Assembly: GCF_001518815.1 (NCBI RefSeq) | Contig: NZ_CP013987.1 | Location: 3,246,501 to 3,310,500, forward strand | Length of the DNA stretch: 64,000 bases | Source: Pseudomonas oryzihabitans | GTDB lineage: Bacteria; Pseudomonadota; Gammaproteobacteria; Pseudomonadales; Pseudomonadaceae | Direction: 5' to 3' | Shown: positions 1-8,228 of the stretch, one piece after another | How the letters are laid out: every line of letters starts with the position of its first letter | Numbering within the stretch: the first letter of the stretch is position 1 | Translations under genes and position numbers: made by a program | The notes under the pieces: generated by a model | The model's input: only the letters and a program-made list of their open reading frames with translations | Databases searched by the model: none | Told to the model about the DNA's origin: nothing

Positions 1-360
1 GCTGACGGGATCCTCGACCTGATAGGGCTCGGTGGCCGTACCGTCGAATACATAGTCGGTGGACAGGTGCAGCAGCGCGATACCGGCCGCCCCACAGGCC
101 TGAGCCAGTACCGCAGGGCCTTCGATATTGCCGCGCGCGGCAATCTCCGGCTCCTGCTCGGCCTTGTCGACCGCCGTATAGGCGGCCGCATTGATCACCA
201 CGTCCGGCGCGAACCGCTGGAGATGGCTGGTTACCGAGCCTTCGTCAGCAATATCCAGAGTGACACGTCCATGGGCCTCCCATGCCAGTTCTGAACGCTG
301 AAGCCGGTCGGTCAGACAACGTCCGACCTGACCGTTCGCTCCGGTAACCAGTATCTTCAT
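1..360 (-). CDS. rfbD: dTDP-4-dehydrorhamnose reductase, N-terminal part (cut by window edge)
   Basis: This gene runs off the left edge, so only about the first 120 residues are visible. It starts at the ATG whose complement is 358-360 and opens with a Rossmann glycine motif, ILVTGANGQVG. The later motifs YTAVDKAE and STDYVFDG are typical of RmlD reductases. The enzyme reduces dTDP-4-keto-L-rhamnose to dTDP-L-rhamnose with NAD(P)H in the cytoplasm, the last step of the pathway. The rfbC stop overlaps its start as ATGA, so the two are translationally coupled. Family assignment is secure; the C-terminus cannot be judged. Confidence 0.93.
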   Translation of the reverse strand, partial: MKILVTGANGQVGRCLTDRLQRSELAWEAHGRVTLDIADEGSVTSHLQRFAPDVVINAAAYTAVDKAEQEPEIAARGNIEGPAVLAQACGAAGIALLHLSTDYVFDGTATEPYQVEDPVS

Positions 361-893
361 CTATACAGCTCCGCCAATCGAAGTCCTTGTGCATCTTTGG
401 CGGACAGGATGGGATCCTTGACCCGCCAGTCGATATTCAGATCCGGATCATTCCAGATCAAAGACCCTTCATCAGAGGGATCGTAATAATCTGTGCACTT
501 GTATTCAAAATCAGCGGTTTCCGACAGCACCACGAAGCCGTGGGCGAGGCCCGGCGGTATCCACAGCTGGCGCTTGTTGTCCTCGGAGAGGATTTCGGCC
601 ACGACATTGCCAAAGGTGGGCGAACCGCGACGAATGTCGACGGCCACGTCCAGTACCTCGCCACGCACGACCCGCACCAGCTTGCCCTGCGGCTTGCTGC
701 GCTGGAAATGCAGACCACGCAGGACGTTTCTAGCTGAACGCGAGTGGTTGTCCTGCACGAATGGCAGGGTGATTCCTGCCTGCTGGGCATAGCGATCGGC
801 CTGGAAGGACTCCAGGAAGAACCCGCGGTCATCACCGAAGACCTTGGGCTCGATCAGCTTCACATCGGGAATCGCGGTGTCGAAGACTTGCAT
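357..893 (-). CDS. rfbC: dTDP-4-dehydrorhamnose 3,5-epimerase
   Basis: RmlC epimerises C3 and C5 of dTDP-4-keto-6-deoxyglucose. The 178-residue cupin shows the family signature from the N-terminus: VKLIEPKVFGDDRGFF, then QDNHSRSARNVLRGLHFQ, then PPGLAHGFVVLSE. The ATG at 893 is preferred over an in-frame start 18 bases upstream, because homologues begin just before the LIEPKVF segment and because it gives a TGATG junction with the stop of rfbA. The gene overlaps rfbD at its 3' end. It is third in the rfbB-rfbA-rfbC-rfbD unit. The gene order differs from the B-D-A-C order usual in P. aeruginosa. Confidence 0.95.
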   Translation of the reverse strand: MQVFDTAIPDVKLIEPKVFGDDRGFFLESFQADRYAQQAGITLPFVQDNHSRSARNVLRGLHFQRSKPQGKLVRVVRGEVLDVAVDIRRGSPTFGNVVAEILSEDNKRQLWIPPGLAHGFVVLSETADFEYKCTDYYDPSDEGSLIWNDPDLNIDWRVKDPILSAKDAQGLRLAELYR

Positions 894-1774
894 CAGTCCT
901 GCTCCTTGCACAGCCGCGCCAGGTACTGACCGTAGCCGGTCTTGCTCAGGGCTTCGGCCTGCAGGGCCATCTGCTCGCAGGTGATCCAGCCTTTCTGGAA
1001 GGCGATCTCTTCAAGGCAGGCGACCTTCAGACCCTGACGTTTTTCGATGGTCTGCACGAAATGGCCAGCTTCCAGCAAAGCGTCGTGGGTACCGGTATCC
1101 AGCCAGGCGAAACCACGGCCCAGCAGGGACACGTTCAGCGAACCACGGCGCAGGTACTCGTTGTTGACGTCGGTGATTTCCAGCTCGCCGCGAGGCGACG
1201 GCTTGATATTGGCGGCGATGTCCAGCACGTCGTTGTCGTAGAAATACAGACCGGTGACGGCGTAGTTGGATTTCGGCTTCTTGGGCTTCTCTTCGATACT
1301 CAGGGCCTTGCCCTGAGCATCGAATTCGACGACGCCAAAACGCTCGGGATCTCCTACATAGTAGCCAAAAACAGTGGCACCCTTTTCCAGGCTCGCTGCC
1401 TTGAGCAGCGTGTCACTGAAATGCTGACCATAGAAGATGTTGTCGCCCAGGACCAGGCAAACGTTGTCATCGCCGACGAATTCGCGACCGATGATGAAAG
1501 CTTGGGCCAAGCCGTCCGGGCTGGGCTGCTCGGCATAGCTCAGCTGCATGCCGAAATGGCTGCCGTCGCCGAGCATGCGCTGGAAGCCAGGCAGGTCGTC
1601 TGGCGTCGAGATGATCAGCACTTCCTGGATACCGGCCAGCATCAGCACGGACAGCGGATAGTAGATCATGGGCTTGTCGTAGATCGGCAGCGACTGCTTG
1701 GACACGCCCAGGGTAATGGGGTGCAAACGGGTACCGGATCCGCCGGCCAGCAGAATTCCCTTGTATTTGCTCAT
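893..1774 (-). CDS. rfbA: glucose-1-phosphate thymidylyltransferase
   Basis: RmlA condenses dTTP with glucose-1-phosphate to dTDP-glucose, the entry step of dTDP-L-rhamnose synthesis. The 293-residue length is standard. The N-terminal nucleotide-binding motif [16 protein letters not shown] is intact, followed by [15 protein letters not shown] and the substrate region [28 protein letters not shown] in the middle is also characteristic. The stop shares one base with the rfbC start, and 72 bases separate it from rfbB upstream, so one transcript is likely. The enzyme is usually feedback-inhibited by dTDP-rhamnose. Confidence 0.96.
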   Translation of the reverse strand: MSKYKGILLAGGSGTRLHPITLGVSKQSLPIYDKPMIYYPLSVLMLAGIQEVLIISTPDDLPGFQRMLGDGSHFGMQLSYAEQPSPDGLAQAFIIGREFVGDDNVCLVLGDNIFYGQHFSDTLLKAASLEKGATVFGYYVGDPERFGVVEFDAQGKALSIEEKPKKPKSNYAVTGLYFYDNDVLDIAANIKPSPRGELEITDVNNEYLRRGSLNVSLLGRGFAWLDTGTHDALLEAGHFVQTIEKRQGLKVACLEEIAFQKGWITCEQMALQAEALSKTGYGQYLARLCKEQD

Positions 1775-1846
1775 GGCAATCGTCCTCTGAAAATTGGCTG
1801 TTGCTGTCGGTCGGACACGCCCAGGGGCGTGTCCGCGATAGGATCG

Positions 1847-2911
1847 TTAAACGGCTTCGCCGAGACGCTCGAGACGATAGGCGCCGGACAGTACCCGCTG
1901 CCACCACTCACGATTGTTCAGGTACCAGGTTACGGTCTTGCGCATGCCGGTCTCGAAGGTCTCCTCCGGCGTCCAGCCCAACTCGCGGCCGATCTTGCTG
2001 GCGTCGATCGCGTATCTCATGTCGTGACCGGGACGATCCTTGACGAAGGTGATCAGGTCGCGATAACGCTCCACGCCTTCGGGCTTCTCCGGCGCCAGCT
2101 CTTCGAGCAGGTCGCAGATGGTCTCGACGACCTGCAGGTTGCGCTTCTCGTTGTGACCGCCAATGTTGTAGGTCTCGCCGATCTCGCCCTGGGTCACCAC
2201 GGTATAGAGAGCCCGGGCATGGTCTTCGACGAACAGCCAGTCACGCACCTGAGAGCCGTCGCCATAGACCGGCAGCGGCTTGCCATGGATGGCATTGAGA
2301 ATGACGTGGGGAATCAGCTTCTCGGGGAAGTGATAGGGGCCGTAGTTGTTCGAGCAATTGGTCACCAGCACCGGCAGACCGTAGGTCCGACCCCAGGCGC
2401 GCACCAGATGGTCGCTGCCGGCCTTGCTGGCCGAATAGGGCGAGCTCGGCGAATAGGGCGTGGTTTCGGTAAAGAGGTCGTCGGTGCCATGCAGGTCGCC
2501 GTACACCTCGTCGGTGGAGATATGGTGGAAACGGAAGGCTGCCTTGGCTTCCGGTTCCAGCTCGTTCCAGTAGGCACGAGTCACTTCCAGTATGACGCCG
2601 GTGCCGACCACATTGGTCTGGATGAAGGCGGCAGGGCCCTCGATGGAGCGGTCCACGTGGGACTCGGCTGCCAGATGCATGACTACGTCGGGCTGGAAGG
2701 ACACGAAGACCTGCTGCAGAGCGGCGAAGTCGCAGATGTCCACCTGATGGAACTCATAGCGGTCGGAGTCGGCGACTTCGGCCAGGGAATCCACGTTACC
2801 GGCGTACGTCAGTTTGTCGACGTTGGCAACCTTGCATTGGGTCTCGTTGATAAGAAAACGTACTACGGCGGAACCAATGAAACCCGCGCCACCTGTTACC
2901 AGTACCTTCAT
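1847..2911 (-). CDS. rfbB: dTDP-glucose 4,6-dehydratase
   Basis: RmlB converts dTDP-glucose to dTDP-4-keto-6-deoxyglucose using a bound NAD. The 354-residue protein opens with the Rossmann motif [12 protein letters not shown]. The [12 protein letters not shown] segment follows, then STDEVYGDL, and the catalytic YSASKAGSD carries the Tyr-x3-Lys pair. All active-site elements expected of this extended SDR are present. It is the first gene of the rhamnose unit on the minus strand. The 221 bases upstream separate it from wbpM and could hold its promoter, although no clear -35/-10 pair was seen there. Confidence 0.96.
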   Translation of the reverse strand: MKVLVTGGAGFIGSAVVRFLINETQCKVANVDKLTYAGNVDSLAEVADSDRYEFHQVDICDFAALQQVFVSFQPDVVMHLAAESHVDRSIEGPAAFIQTNVVGTGVILEVTRAYWNELEPEAKAAFRFHHISTDEVYGDLHGTDDLFTETTPYSPSSPYSASKAGSDHLVRAWGRTYGLPVLVTNCSNNYGPYHFPEKLIPHVILNAIHGKPLPVYGDGSQVRDWLFVEDHARALYTVVTQGEIGETYNIGGHNEKRNLQVVETICDLLEELAPEKPEGVERYRDLITFVKDRPGHDMRYAIDASKIGRELGWTPEETFETGMRKTVTWYLNNREWWQRVLSGAYRLERLGEAV

Positions 2912-3132
2912 CCTGAATCCTGCCTATATCGATTTGTACATCATCGCGCCCAGCGCCGCGGGCGAGACATCGGAGGACGGCGCAGCCATCCCTGGCTCAG
3001 GCGTTAGCCACAGCTATCCGCCCAAAGACCTGAGTTAAACAGTAACAGTAAAGGAAAGTTCAGCTCAGAGACAGGAGGGTGCCGCTTCTGTGCTCGGCTT
3101 CAAATCCGTGCCTGGTAAAACCGTGGCAGGAA

Positions 3133-5115
3133 TCACTCAATAGATCTTTTGCCATGCAGCCAATCGACGATATCACCCTCTGGAGAGTAACCAGTAACGG
3201 TCTCACGGAGCAGTTGCCGCACCCGAACATAATCCCCTGCATCAATAGCGGCACTTAGCTCCACAATAGTCGTCCTGAAAGAATCCCAGACCAAAAAGTC
3301 CTCGCTAGCACGCATAATTTTGGGATGGGACGTTGGACTTACGTCATCACCGATAAGCAACTCTTCGTAAAGTTTCTCGCCAGGACGCAGTCCGGTGAAC
3401 TCGATTGCCACATCGCCATGGGGATTGTTTGGGGAGCGCACGCTCAAGCCTGACAGCTTGATCATCTGCTCGGCCAGCTCGACGATCCGTACCGGCTCGC
3501 CCATGTCGAGCACGAAGACGTCACCACCCTCTCCCATGGCACCCGCCTGGATGACTAGCTGGGCAGCCTCGGTAATAGTCATGAAGAAGCGCGTGATCTT
3601 GGGATGGGTGACGGTCACCGGCCCACCTTTGCGGATCTGGGTACGGAACAGCGGGATGACCGAGCCGGACGAGCCCAGCACGTTGCCGAATCTCACCATG
3701 GTGAAACGGGTGCGATTGACCTGATGGATACCATCCGCCTGACCGTGCAGCACGGGCGCGGCCTCGCGGCTCAGCGCCTGGAGGATCATCTCGGCCAGCC
3801 GCTTGGTACTGCCCATGATATTGGTGGGCCGAACCGCCTTGTCGGTTGAAATCAGCACAAAGCTGGTCACGCCAGCCTGAATGGCCGCCTGGGCGGCGTT
3901 GAGGGTTCCCAACACATTGTTGCCGAATCCCTCGGCGATGTTGTGCTCGACCATGGGCACATGCTTGTAGGCTGCCGCATGATAAAAGGTAGCCACCTTC
4001 CAATGTCGCATTACCTGCAAGAGCAATGGCGCATTACGAACTGAGCCCAGCACGGGTACCAGGGTGACCGGTAGGGCTTCGCGCTGGATATAGGCGTCCA
4101 GCTCACGATGGATGCTGTAGAGATTGAATTCGGCATGGTCAAGCAAGATCAGAGCGCGCGGCTTCTGACCAATGATCTGCCGGCAGAGTTCGGCACCGAT
4201 GGAGCCCCCGGCCCCCGTCACCATCACAACTAGGCCAGTGATGCAACGGGCAAATAGCTCCGGCCTAGACGCAACCGGGTCACGCCCCAGCAGGTCTGCG
4301 ATGTCGACTTCCTGCAAGTCATCCATTTGCACCTTGCCGCAGGCCAAGTCACTGATTCGAGGTACGGTCCTGACATGCAATGGGTAAGGCTCCAACAAGC
4401 CGAGCACCTCACGCCGTCGTGCACGAGTAGCTGACGGGATCGCAAGAAGAACCTCCTCGGCGCCTGTTTCCTCAATCATCTGTTGAATGTGCTTAGGAGT
4501 GTAGACTTTGAGCCCAGCGATGATGCGGTTGGCGATACTTTTGTCATCATCAATGAAGGCCACCGGGCGCATGGCCCGGCCCATGCGCAGGGCAGCGACC
4601 AGTTGGTTGCCGGCCGACCCGGCGCCATAGATGGCGACCCGCGGCAACTCATCAGGCTGCTTGATGAAGGGCACTGTGATGGCGCGATACCAATCGCCCA
4701 GAAAGTACTGACGCAGCGCGAGGCGCAGCCCCCCGATCAGGATCAGGCTGACGATCCAGTAATTGAAGATCATCGAGCGCGGCACAATCTCTGGCAGATC
4801 GCGATACCAGTAGATGACCACGGACAATAGCAGCACAGACAATGTTACCGCTTTGGCGATGGCGATCAGCGCATCATTGCCTAGATAACGCATGACCGCG
4901 CGGTACATGCCGAAGCGGATGAACAGCGGGATCGCGATGGCCGGCGCTGTGATGAACAGCCACGCATGACCACCAAAGGGCTCGATCATATGCGCAGAAC
5001 CGAGACGCAGATAGAACGCTAGCCACAAGGAGATCCAGATCAATATCAAATCAACTGTGACTTGAATAGTTCGCTTGGTACGCCGGTCCAGCTTGACCAA
5101 ATGGTCACGCAACAT
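3133..5115 (-). CDS. wbpM: WbpM-type UDP-N-acetylglucosamine 4,6-dehydratase, membrane bound
   Basis: This 660-residue protein matches the WbpM/FlaA1/CapD family in length and layout. Four hydrophobic helices lie near residues 17-37, 52-70, 83-103 and 117-137. A degenerate N-terminal nucleotide-binding domain follows (AIYGAGSAGNQL near 161), then the catalytic SDR domain with VTGAGGSIGAEL at 299-310. The active site reads S423...M434-GST-K438, the Ser-Met-Lys arrangement known for WbpM, where Met replaces the usual Tyr. The family makes UDP-4-keto-6-deoxy-GlcNAc for N-acetylfucosamine or N-acetylquinovosamine in O-antigen. Base composition is somewhat less GC-rich than the core genes nearby. 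It sits ten bases after wbpL on the same strand. Confidence 0.94.
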   Translation of the reverse strand: MLRDHLVKLDRRTKRTIQVTVDLILIWISLWLAFYLRLGSAHMIEPFGGHAWLFITAPAIAIPLFIRFGMYRAVMRYLGNDALIAIAKAVTLSVLLLSVVIYWYRDLPEIVPRSMIFNYWIVSLILIGGLRLALRQYFLGDWYRAITVPFIKQPDELPRVAIYGAGSAGNQLVAALRMGRAMRPVAFIDDDKSIANRIIAGLKVYTPKHIQQMIEETGAEEVLLAIPSATRARRREVLGLLEPYPLHVRTVPRISDLACGKVQMDDLQEVDIADLLGRDPVASRPELFARCITGLVVMVTGAGGSIGAELCRQIIGQKPRALILLDHAEFNLYSIHRELDAYIQREALPVTLVPVLGSVRNAPLLLQVMRHWKVATFYHAAAYKHVPMVEHNIAEGFGNNVLGTLNAAQAAIQAGVTSFVLISTDKAVRPTNIMGSTKRLAEMILQALSREAAPVLHGQADGIHQVNRTRFTMVRFGNVLGSSGSVIPLFRTQIRKGGPVTVTHPKITRFFMTITEAAQLVIQAGAMGEGGDVFVLDMGEPVRIVELAEQMIKLSGLSVRSPNNPHGDVAIEFTGLRPGEKLYEELLIGDDVSPTSHPKIMRASEDFLVWDSFRTTIVELSAAIDAGDYVRVRQLLRETVTGYSPEGDIVDWLHGKRSIE

Positions 5116-5125
5116 ATCAGTGTCC

Positions 5126-6175
5126 CTAATCCCTGATTCCGGTGGACTGCGCAGCCGCGGCTACCTCATCGGTCCCAGCATGGTATCGAAGGGCCAGGCA
5201 AAGCAAAGGCCCATAGGCAAGCAAGAGGCCCAGTATGGCACTTAAATTCCCGGTGCCCACCAGCAAAGCGATAGGCAGCAACCCGCACAGATTGATCACC
5301 AACACGGCCAGGGTCACCGGCCGGTGCTCGCCATGCCGGCGAGACGCCCACTGATAGGCATGGGTGCGATGGGCTTCGTAGGGTTTCTTGCCGCGACTCA
5401 GCCGGCGCAGCAGCGTCCAGGTCGCATCCACCACGAAGACACCAAGCAGGATCAGCCAGGCCCAGAACAGCGACAGATCGGTCAGCGCCGCCTGCAGCGA
5501 AAGAATGCCGAGGACCAGGCCGAGGAAGCCGCTACCCGCATCGCCCATGAAGATTCGGGCAGGCGGAAAATTCCACAACAGGAACCCGCTGACCGCTGCC
5601 GCCAACAGCAGCGGCGCCGCCACCAACTGGCTCTGACCGACGAATACATACACCAGCGCCATACCCAGACAGACAGTCAGGGCTTCCACGGCGGCGATAC
5701 CATCGATACCGTCCATGAAGTTGTAGAGGTTCAGCAGCCAGACCAGATACAGACACCCCAGAGCAATTATCAGCCAACCGGGCAACCCGAGCGACCCGGC
5801 CAGAGTATCAGGCAGGACGCCATAGCCACCCAGCCACAGCAGGGTGCCCAGGGCGGCAAGAAAATGGCCGAGCAACCGCCAGCCAGCACCGACATGACGA
5901 TGATCGTCAACGAAGCCCAGTACCGCCACCAGCAACCCTGCCCCTGTCAGCACACCACAGAACGAAGGTTCTAGCCGTCCCAGCAGCAGCAGGACTGCGC
6001 AGCCGAGCAGAAATACCACGACGATCGCCAGGCCGCCGCCACGAGGTGTCGCCACCTGATGCGAACTACGGGCATTGGGTTCATCGAGCAAACCGCCGGA
6101 CAAGGCATAGCGCCTGAGTGCTGCGGTACCCAGCCAGCTGCAGCCAACGGCTGCTATCAACAACAGCAGCAGCAT
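5126..6175 (-). CDS. wbpL: WbpL-like undecaprenyl-phosphate glycosyl-1-phosphate transferase
   Basis: This 349-residue polytopic protein belongs to the WecA/MraY superfamily. It loads the first sugar-1-phosphate of the O unit (in P. aeruginosa, FucNAc or QuiNAc) onto undecaprenyl phosphate at the inner membrane. Visible signatures are DEPNARSSHQVATPRGGG, then LGFVDDH, the metal-site loop NFMDGIDGIAA, and FMGDAGSGFLG. About ten hydrophobic segments are present. The reading frame is open 168 bases further upstream, but that stretch lies inside the upstream epimerase gene. The ATG at 6175 begins a hydrophobic helix and shares a base with the upstream stop (TGATG), so it is chosen. Confidence 0.92.
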   Translation of the reverse strand: MLLLLLIAAVGCSWLGTAALRRYALSGGLLDEPNARSSHQVATPRGGGLAIVVVFLLGCAVLLLLGRLEPSFCGVLTGAGLLVAVLGFVDDHRHVGAGWRLLGHFLAALGTLLWLGGYGVLPDTLAGSLGLPGWLIIALGCLYLVWLLNLYNFMDGIDGIAAVEALTVCLGMALVYVFVGQSQLVAAPLLLAAAVSGFLLWNFPPARIFMGDAGSGFLGLVLGILSLQAALTDLSLFWAWLILLGVFVVDATWTLLRRLSRGKKPYEAHRTHAYQWASRRHGEHRPVTLAVLVINLCGLLPIALLVGTGNLSAILGLLLAYGPLLCLALRYHAGTDEVAAAAQSTGIRD

Positions 6176-7146
6176 CACCTGCCCTCCGGGTGTGCTTGCT
6201 GCGCTCCCAGCGCCCGAAGCGCAATGCGCGCCGACAGCGGAGGCTGCCAGCCGAGCAAGGCCTTGGTAGGCTGAATATCGACTTGCAGTGAACCACAGAG
6301 TCTTTGCGCTACATCGCCGCGACCCAGCAGCCGAGCGCCCCATTCGAGCCAGGCAGGTGGAATCGGCATCAACCGGGCATTGCGCCCCAAGCCTTCGGCC
6401 AGTAGCTGCAGCAATTCGGCAGTAGATACGTCCTCGTCGTCACTGGCCAGCAGGATGGCGCCCGCGGCCTTGGGCGCCTCGATGCACAGGATCAACAGAT
6501 CGACCAGGTTCTCCAGGGCCAGCAGGCTGCGCCTGTTATGGCGGACACCGCCCAAGGGCAGAGGTACACCACGAGCCAGGGTGTCCAGCAGGCGAGCCAC
6601 ATTGGCTTTTACTCCAGGCCCATAGATCAGCGGCGGTCGCACGATGACCACTTCCAGCCCAGTCTCGGCCATCAGCACCAGCAGCTGCTGTTCGGCGGCC
6701 GCCTTCGAACGTGCATAGGCGTCACTGGGCGCAGGAGGATCGTCAGCGCGAAAGGGCCGACCGGGCTGAGTCCAGTCGCCGTTGACCTTGATACTGCTGA
6801 CAAAGATGAAGCGGCGAACGCCGACGGCAGAGGCGTCCCGTGCCAGCTTCAGCGTGGCAGCTCGATTCACTTCGTCGTAGCGCCTTTCGCTCTCCGCGCC
6901 CGGCTGTTCGCCCAACTGGTGGACGCGCGCCGCGAGGTGAATGACCGTGTCCACCCCTGCCAGCGCTGCACACCAATCGGTATCGCTGGACAGCTCCTGG
7001 ATCACCGTCGTGATGCCACCCACGGTAGAAGCCGCCGACGCCTGGCGTTGCGCTGCGATCACCGGATACCCCTTGGTCTGCAGCTGCCTAACCAGGGCGG
7101 CACCCACGAAGCCTCTCGCACCCGTCACCAGAATCTTGCGTTCCAT
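6175..7146 (-). CDS. NAD-dependent epimerase/dehydratase (WbpK/WbpV-like 4-reductase)
   Basis: This is an extended SDR of 323 residues. It opens with KILVTGARGFVGAALV and carries the catalytic pair in SDAYARSKAAAEQQ (Tyr-x3-Lys). In Pseudomonas O-antigen loci a protein of this kind lies directly before wbpL and wbpM. There it reduces the 4-keto sugar nucleotide made by WbpM to UDP-FucNAc (WbpK) or UDP-QuiNAc (WbpV). The sequence alone does not decide between these products. The ATG at 7146 is chosen over a TTG one codon earlier. The gene is translationally coupled to wbpL. Function is inferred mainly from the neighbours. Confidence 0.85.
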   Translation of the reverse strand: MERKILVTGARGFVGAALVRQLQTKGYPVIAAQRQASAASTVGGITTVIQELSSDTDWCAALAGVDTVIHLAARVHQLGEQPGAESERRYDEVNRAATLKLARDASAVGVRRFIFVSSIKVNGDWTQPGRPFRADDPPAPSDAYARSKAAAEQQLLVLMAETGLEVVIVRPPLIYGPGVKANVARLLDTLARGVPLPLGGVRHNRRSLLALENLVDLLILCIEAPKAAGAILLASDDEDVSTAELLQLLAEGLGRNARLMPIPPAWLEWGARLLGRGDVAQRLCGSLQVDIQPTKALLGWQPPLSARIALRALGAQQAHPEGR

Positions 7147-7236
7147 CAATGCGTTGCGCCGTGCCAGTCAGCCAGGAAAGGGGGCTTATGGTAAGACATT
7201 GCCCCGCGAGGGCCTAGCCGCGCAAAACGCGGGCAT

Positions 7237-7268
7237 AAAAAAGCCCGCCAAGCGTGAGCCTGGCGGGC
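7237..7268 (-). terminator. rho-independent terminator after the small membrane protein gene
   Basis: A perfect 8-bp stem (GCCCGCCA at 7243-7250 with TGGCGGGC at 7261-7268) encloses a 10-base loop. On the minus strand it is followed by a run of six T (complement of 7237-7242). It separates the small ORF at 7286-7507 from the wbp genes, so these need their own promoter in 7147-7236. Confidence 0.85.
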
Positions 7269-7285
7269 AGTAAAACGGTAAAGCT

Positions 7286-7507
7286 TTAGAACGTCTTGGC
7301 AGTCGCCCGCACTTCAACGGCCTGGAAACGAGCGGCCGGAGAAGCAACGTAGTGACGGGAGAAGCTCTCAACGCGCTGAGCGGGCTGCAGGAACAGAGCT
7401 ACCATCCAGCTGCCAGCCAGAGCAGCGACGGCCAGGAAGGGATGCCCAAGTTGCATGCTGGTAAAGCAGGCGGCGATACCAATCCAGATGAAAAGATAGT
7501 GGCGCAT
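7286..7507 (-). CDS. small two-helix membrane protein, unknown function
   Basis: I do not recognise this 73-residue protein. It has two hydrophobic segments near residues 4-19 and 23-42, then a basic, soluble tail of about 30 residues. A good Shine-Dalgarno sequence (GAGGAA about seven bases before the ATG) and a strong terminator just after the stop argue that it is a real, independently transcribed gene. P. aeruginosa also has a small membrane protein gene next to ihfB on the O-antigen side (LapA/DUF1049 type), but no clear LapA sequence pattern is visible here. The region upstream to ihfB (7508-7751) is strongly AT-rich and probably holds its promoter. Confidence 0.7.
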   Translation of the reverse strand: MRHYLFIWIGIAACFTSMQLGHPFLAVAALAGSWMVALFLQPAQRVESFSRHYVASPAARFQAVEVRATAKTF

Positions 7508-7751
7508 GACAACTTCCTCACTCGGCGTGGACTACGAGGTCACCCAAGACCTTATGTGAAGGAAGTCTCATACAAAAATCGGAACTCGTCTACAAAAATA
7601 TCAAAACGCCTTGACTTTTTTTTTAAACGTCAAAATACCGATGAAAAATGAATAAACAACGCTTTTTTGACGATTCTAGCTCAGATTAAAAAGGCAGCAG
7701 AATCAATAGCTTAGAGTGAAATCGAGCAGACAGAAGAGTTGGGCGACGGCT

Positions 7752-8039
7752 TTATGGCTCTAACTCGTTGACCCTGTCTCTCAACTCCTTGCCCGGTTTG
7801 AAATGCGGCACGAACTTTCCGTCCAGCAATACCGACTCGCCTGTCTTGGGATTGCGACCGGTCCGAGGCGCCCGATAATGCAGAGAAAAGCTGCCGAAGC
7901 CCCTGATTTCGATGCGATCACCTGTGGAAAGCGCCTGGGCCATCTGCTCCAGCATGGTCTTGATAGCCAGCTCGACGTCCCTGGACGAAAGTTGCCCCTG
8001 GTAGGACACGATGCGCTCGATCAACTCCGACTTGGTCAT
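7752..8039 (-). CDS. ihfB: integration host factor subunit beta
   Basis: IhfB pairs with IhfA to form the DNA-bending protein IHF, which assists sigma-54 promoters, recombination and replication. The 95 residues match the family along the full length. They include [10 protein letters not shown] at the N-terminus, [14 protein letters not shown], the DNA-intercalating beta-arm motif RNPKTGE, and the C-terminal [16 protein letters not shown]. In P. aeruginosa ihfB (himD) lies between rpsA and the O-antigen cluster, the same arrangement as here. It follows the rpsA terminator, so it is probably transcribed from its own promoter in 8040-8180. Confidence 0.97.
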   Translation of the reverse strand: MTKSELIERIVSYQGQLSSRDVELAIKTMLEQMAQALSTGDRIEIRGFGSFSLHYRAPRTGRNPKTGESVLLDGKFVPHFKPGKELRDRVNELEP

Positions 8040-8086
8040 GGATTTTTTCCTTCGTTATCAAGCGGCTAGATCACCTTCAAGGACTT

Positions 8087-8117
8087 TTAGCACGCTGGCC
8101 GATTTTTGAAAAGTCAA
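8087..8117 (-). promoter_or_regulatory. possible ihfB promoter
   Basis: On the minus strand a TTGACT hexamer (complement of 8112-8117) is followed at a somewhat long spacing by TGCTAAAAG (complement of 8087-8095). The spacing is not ideal, so this is only a candidate. It lies about 50 bases before the ihfB start. Confidence 0.3.
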
Positions 8118-8182
8118 GCAGGTCGCTTTCGCCTCGGTAACTTTTACGTCTCATGACCACCCTGCTTCCCTTTCTGCAGAGC

Positions 8183-8208
8183 AAAAAAAAGCGACCCCGA
8201 AGGGTCGC
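8183..8208 (-). terminator. rho-independent terminator of rpsA
   Basis: GCGACCC (8191-8197) pairs with GGGTCGC (8202-8208) around a CGAA loop. A run of eight T follows on the minus strand (complement of 8183-8190). It lies 20 bases after the rpsA stop. Confidence 0.92.
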
Positions 8209-8228
8209 CTTTTCATTCAAGCTCGAAC

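Noticed and set aside
1061-3007. Long plus-strand open frame of 648 codons
   Set aside because: It lies antisense to rfbA and rfbB, whose products are clearly recognisable, and its translation has the biased composition of a shadow frame in GC-rich DNA.
2912-3132. Possible JUMPstart/ops element ahead of the rhamnose genes
   Set aside because: No GGCGGTAG core was found on the transcribed strand in this interval.
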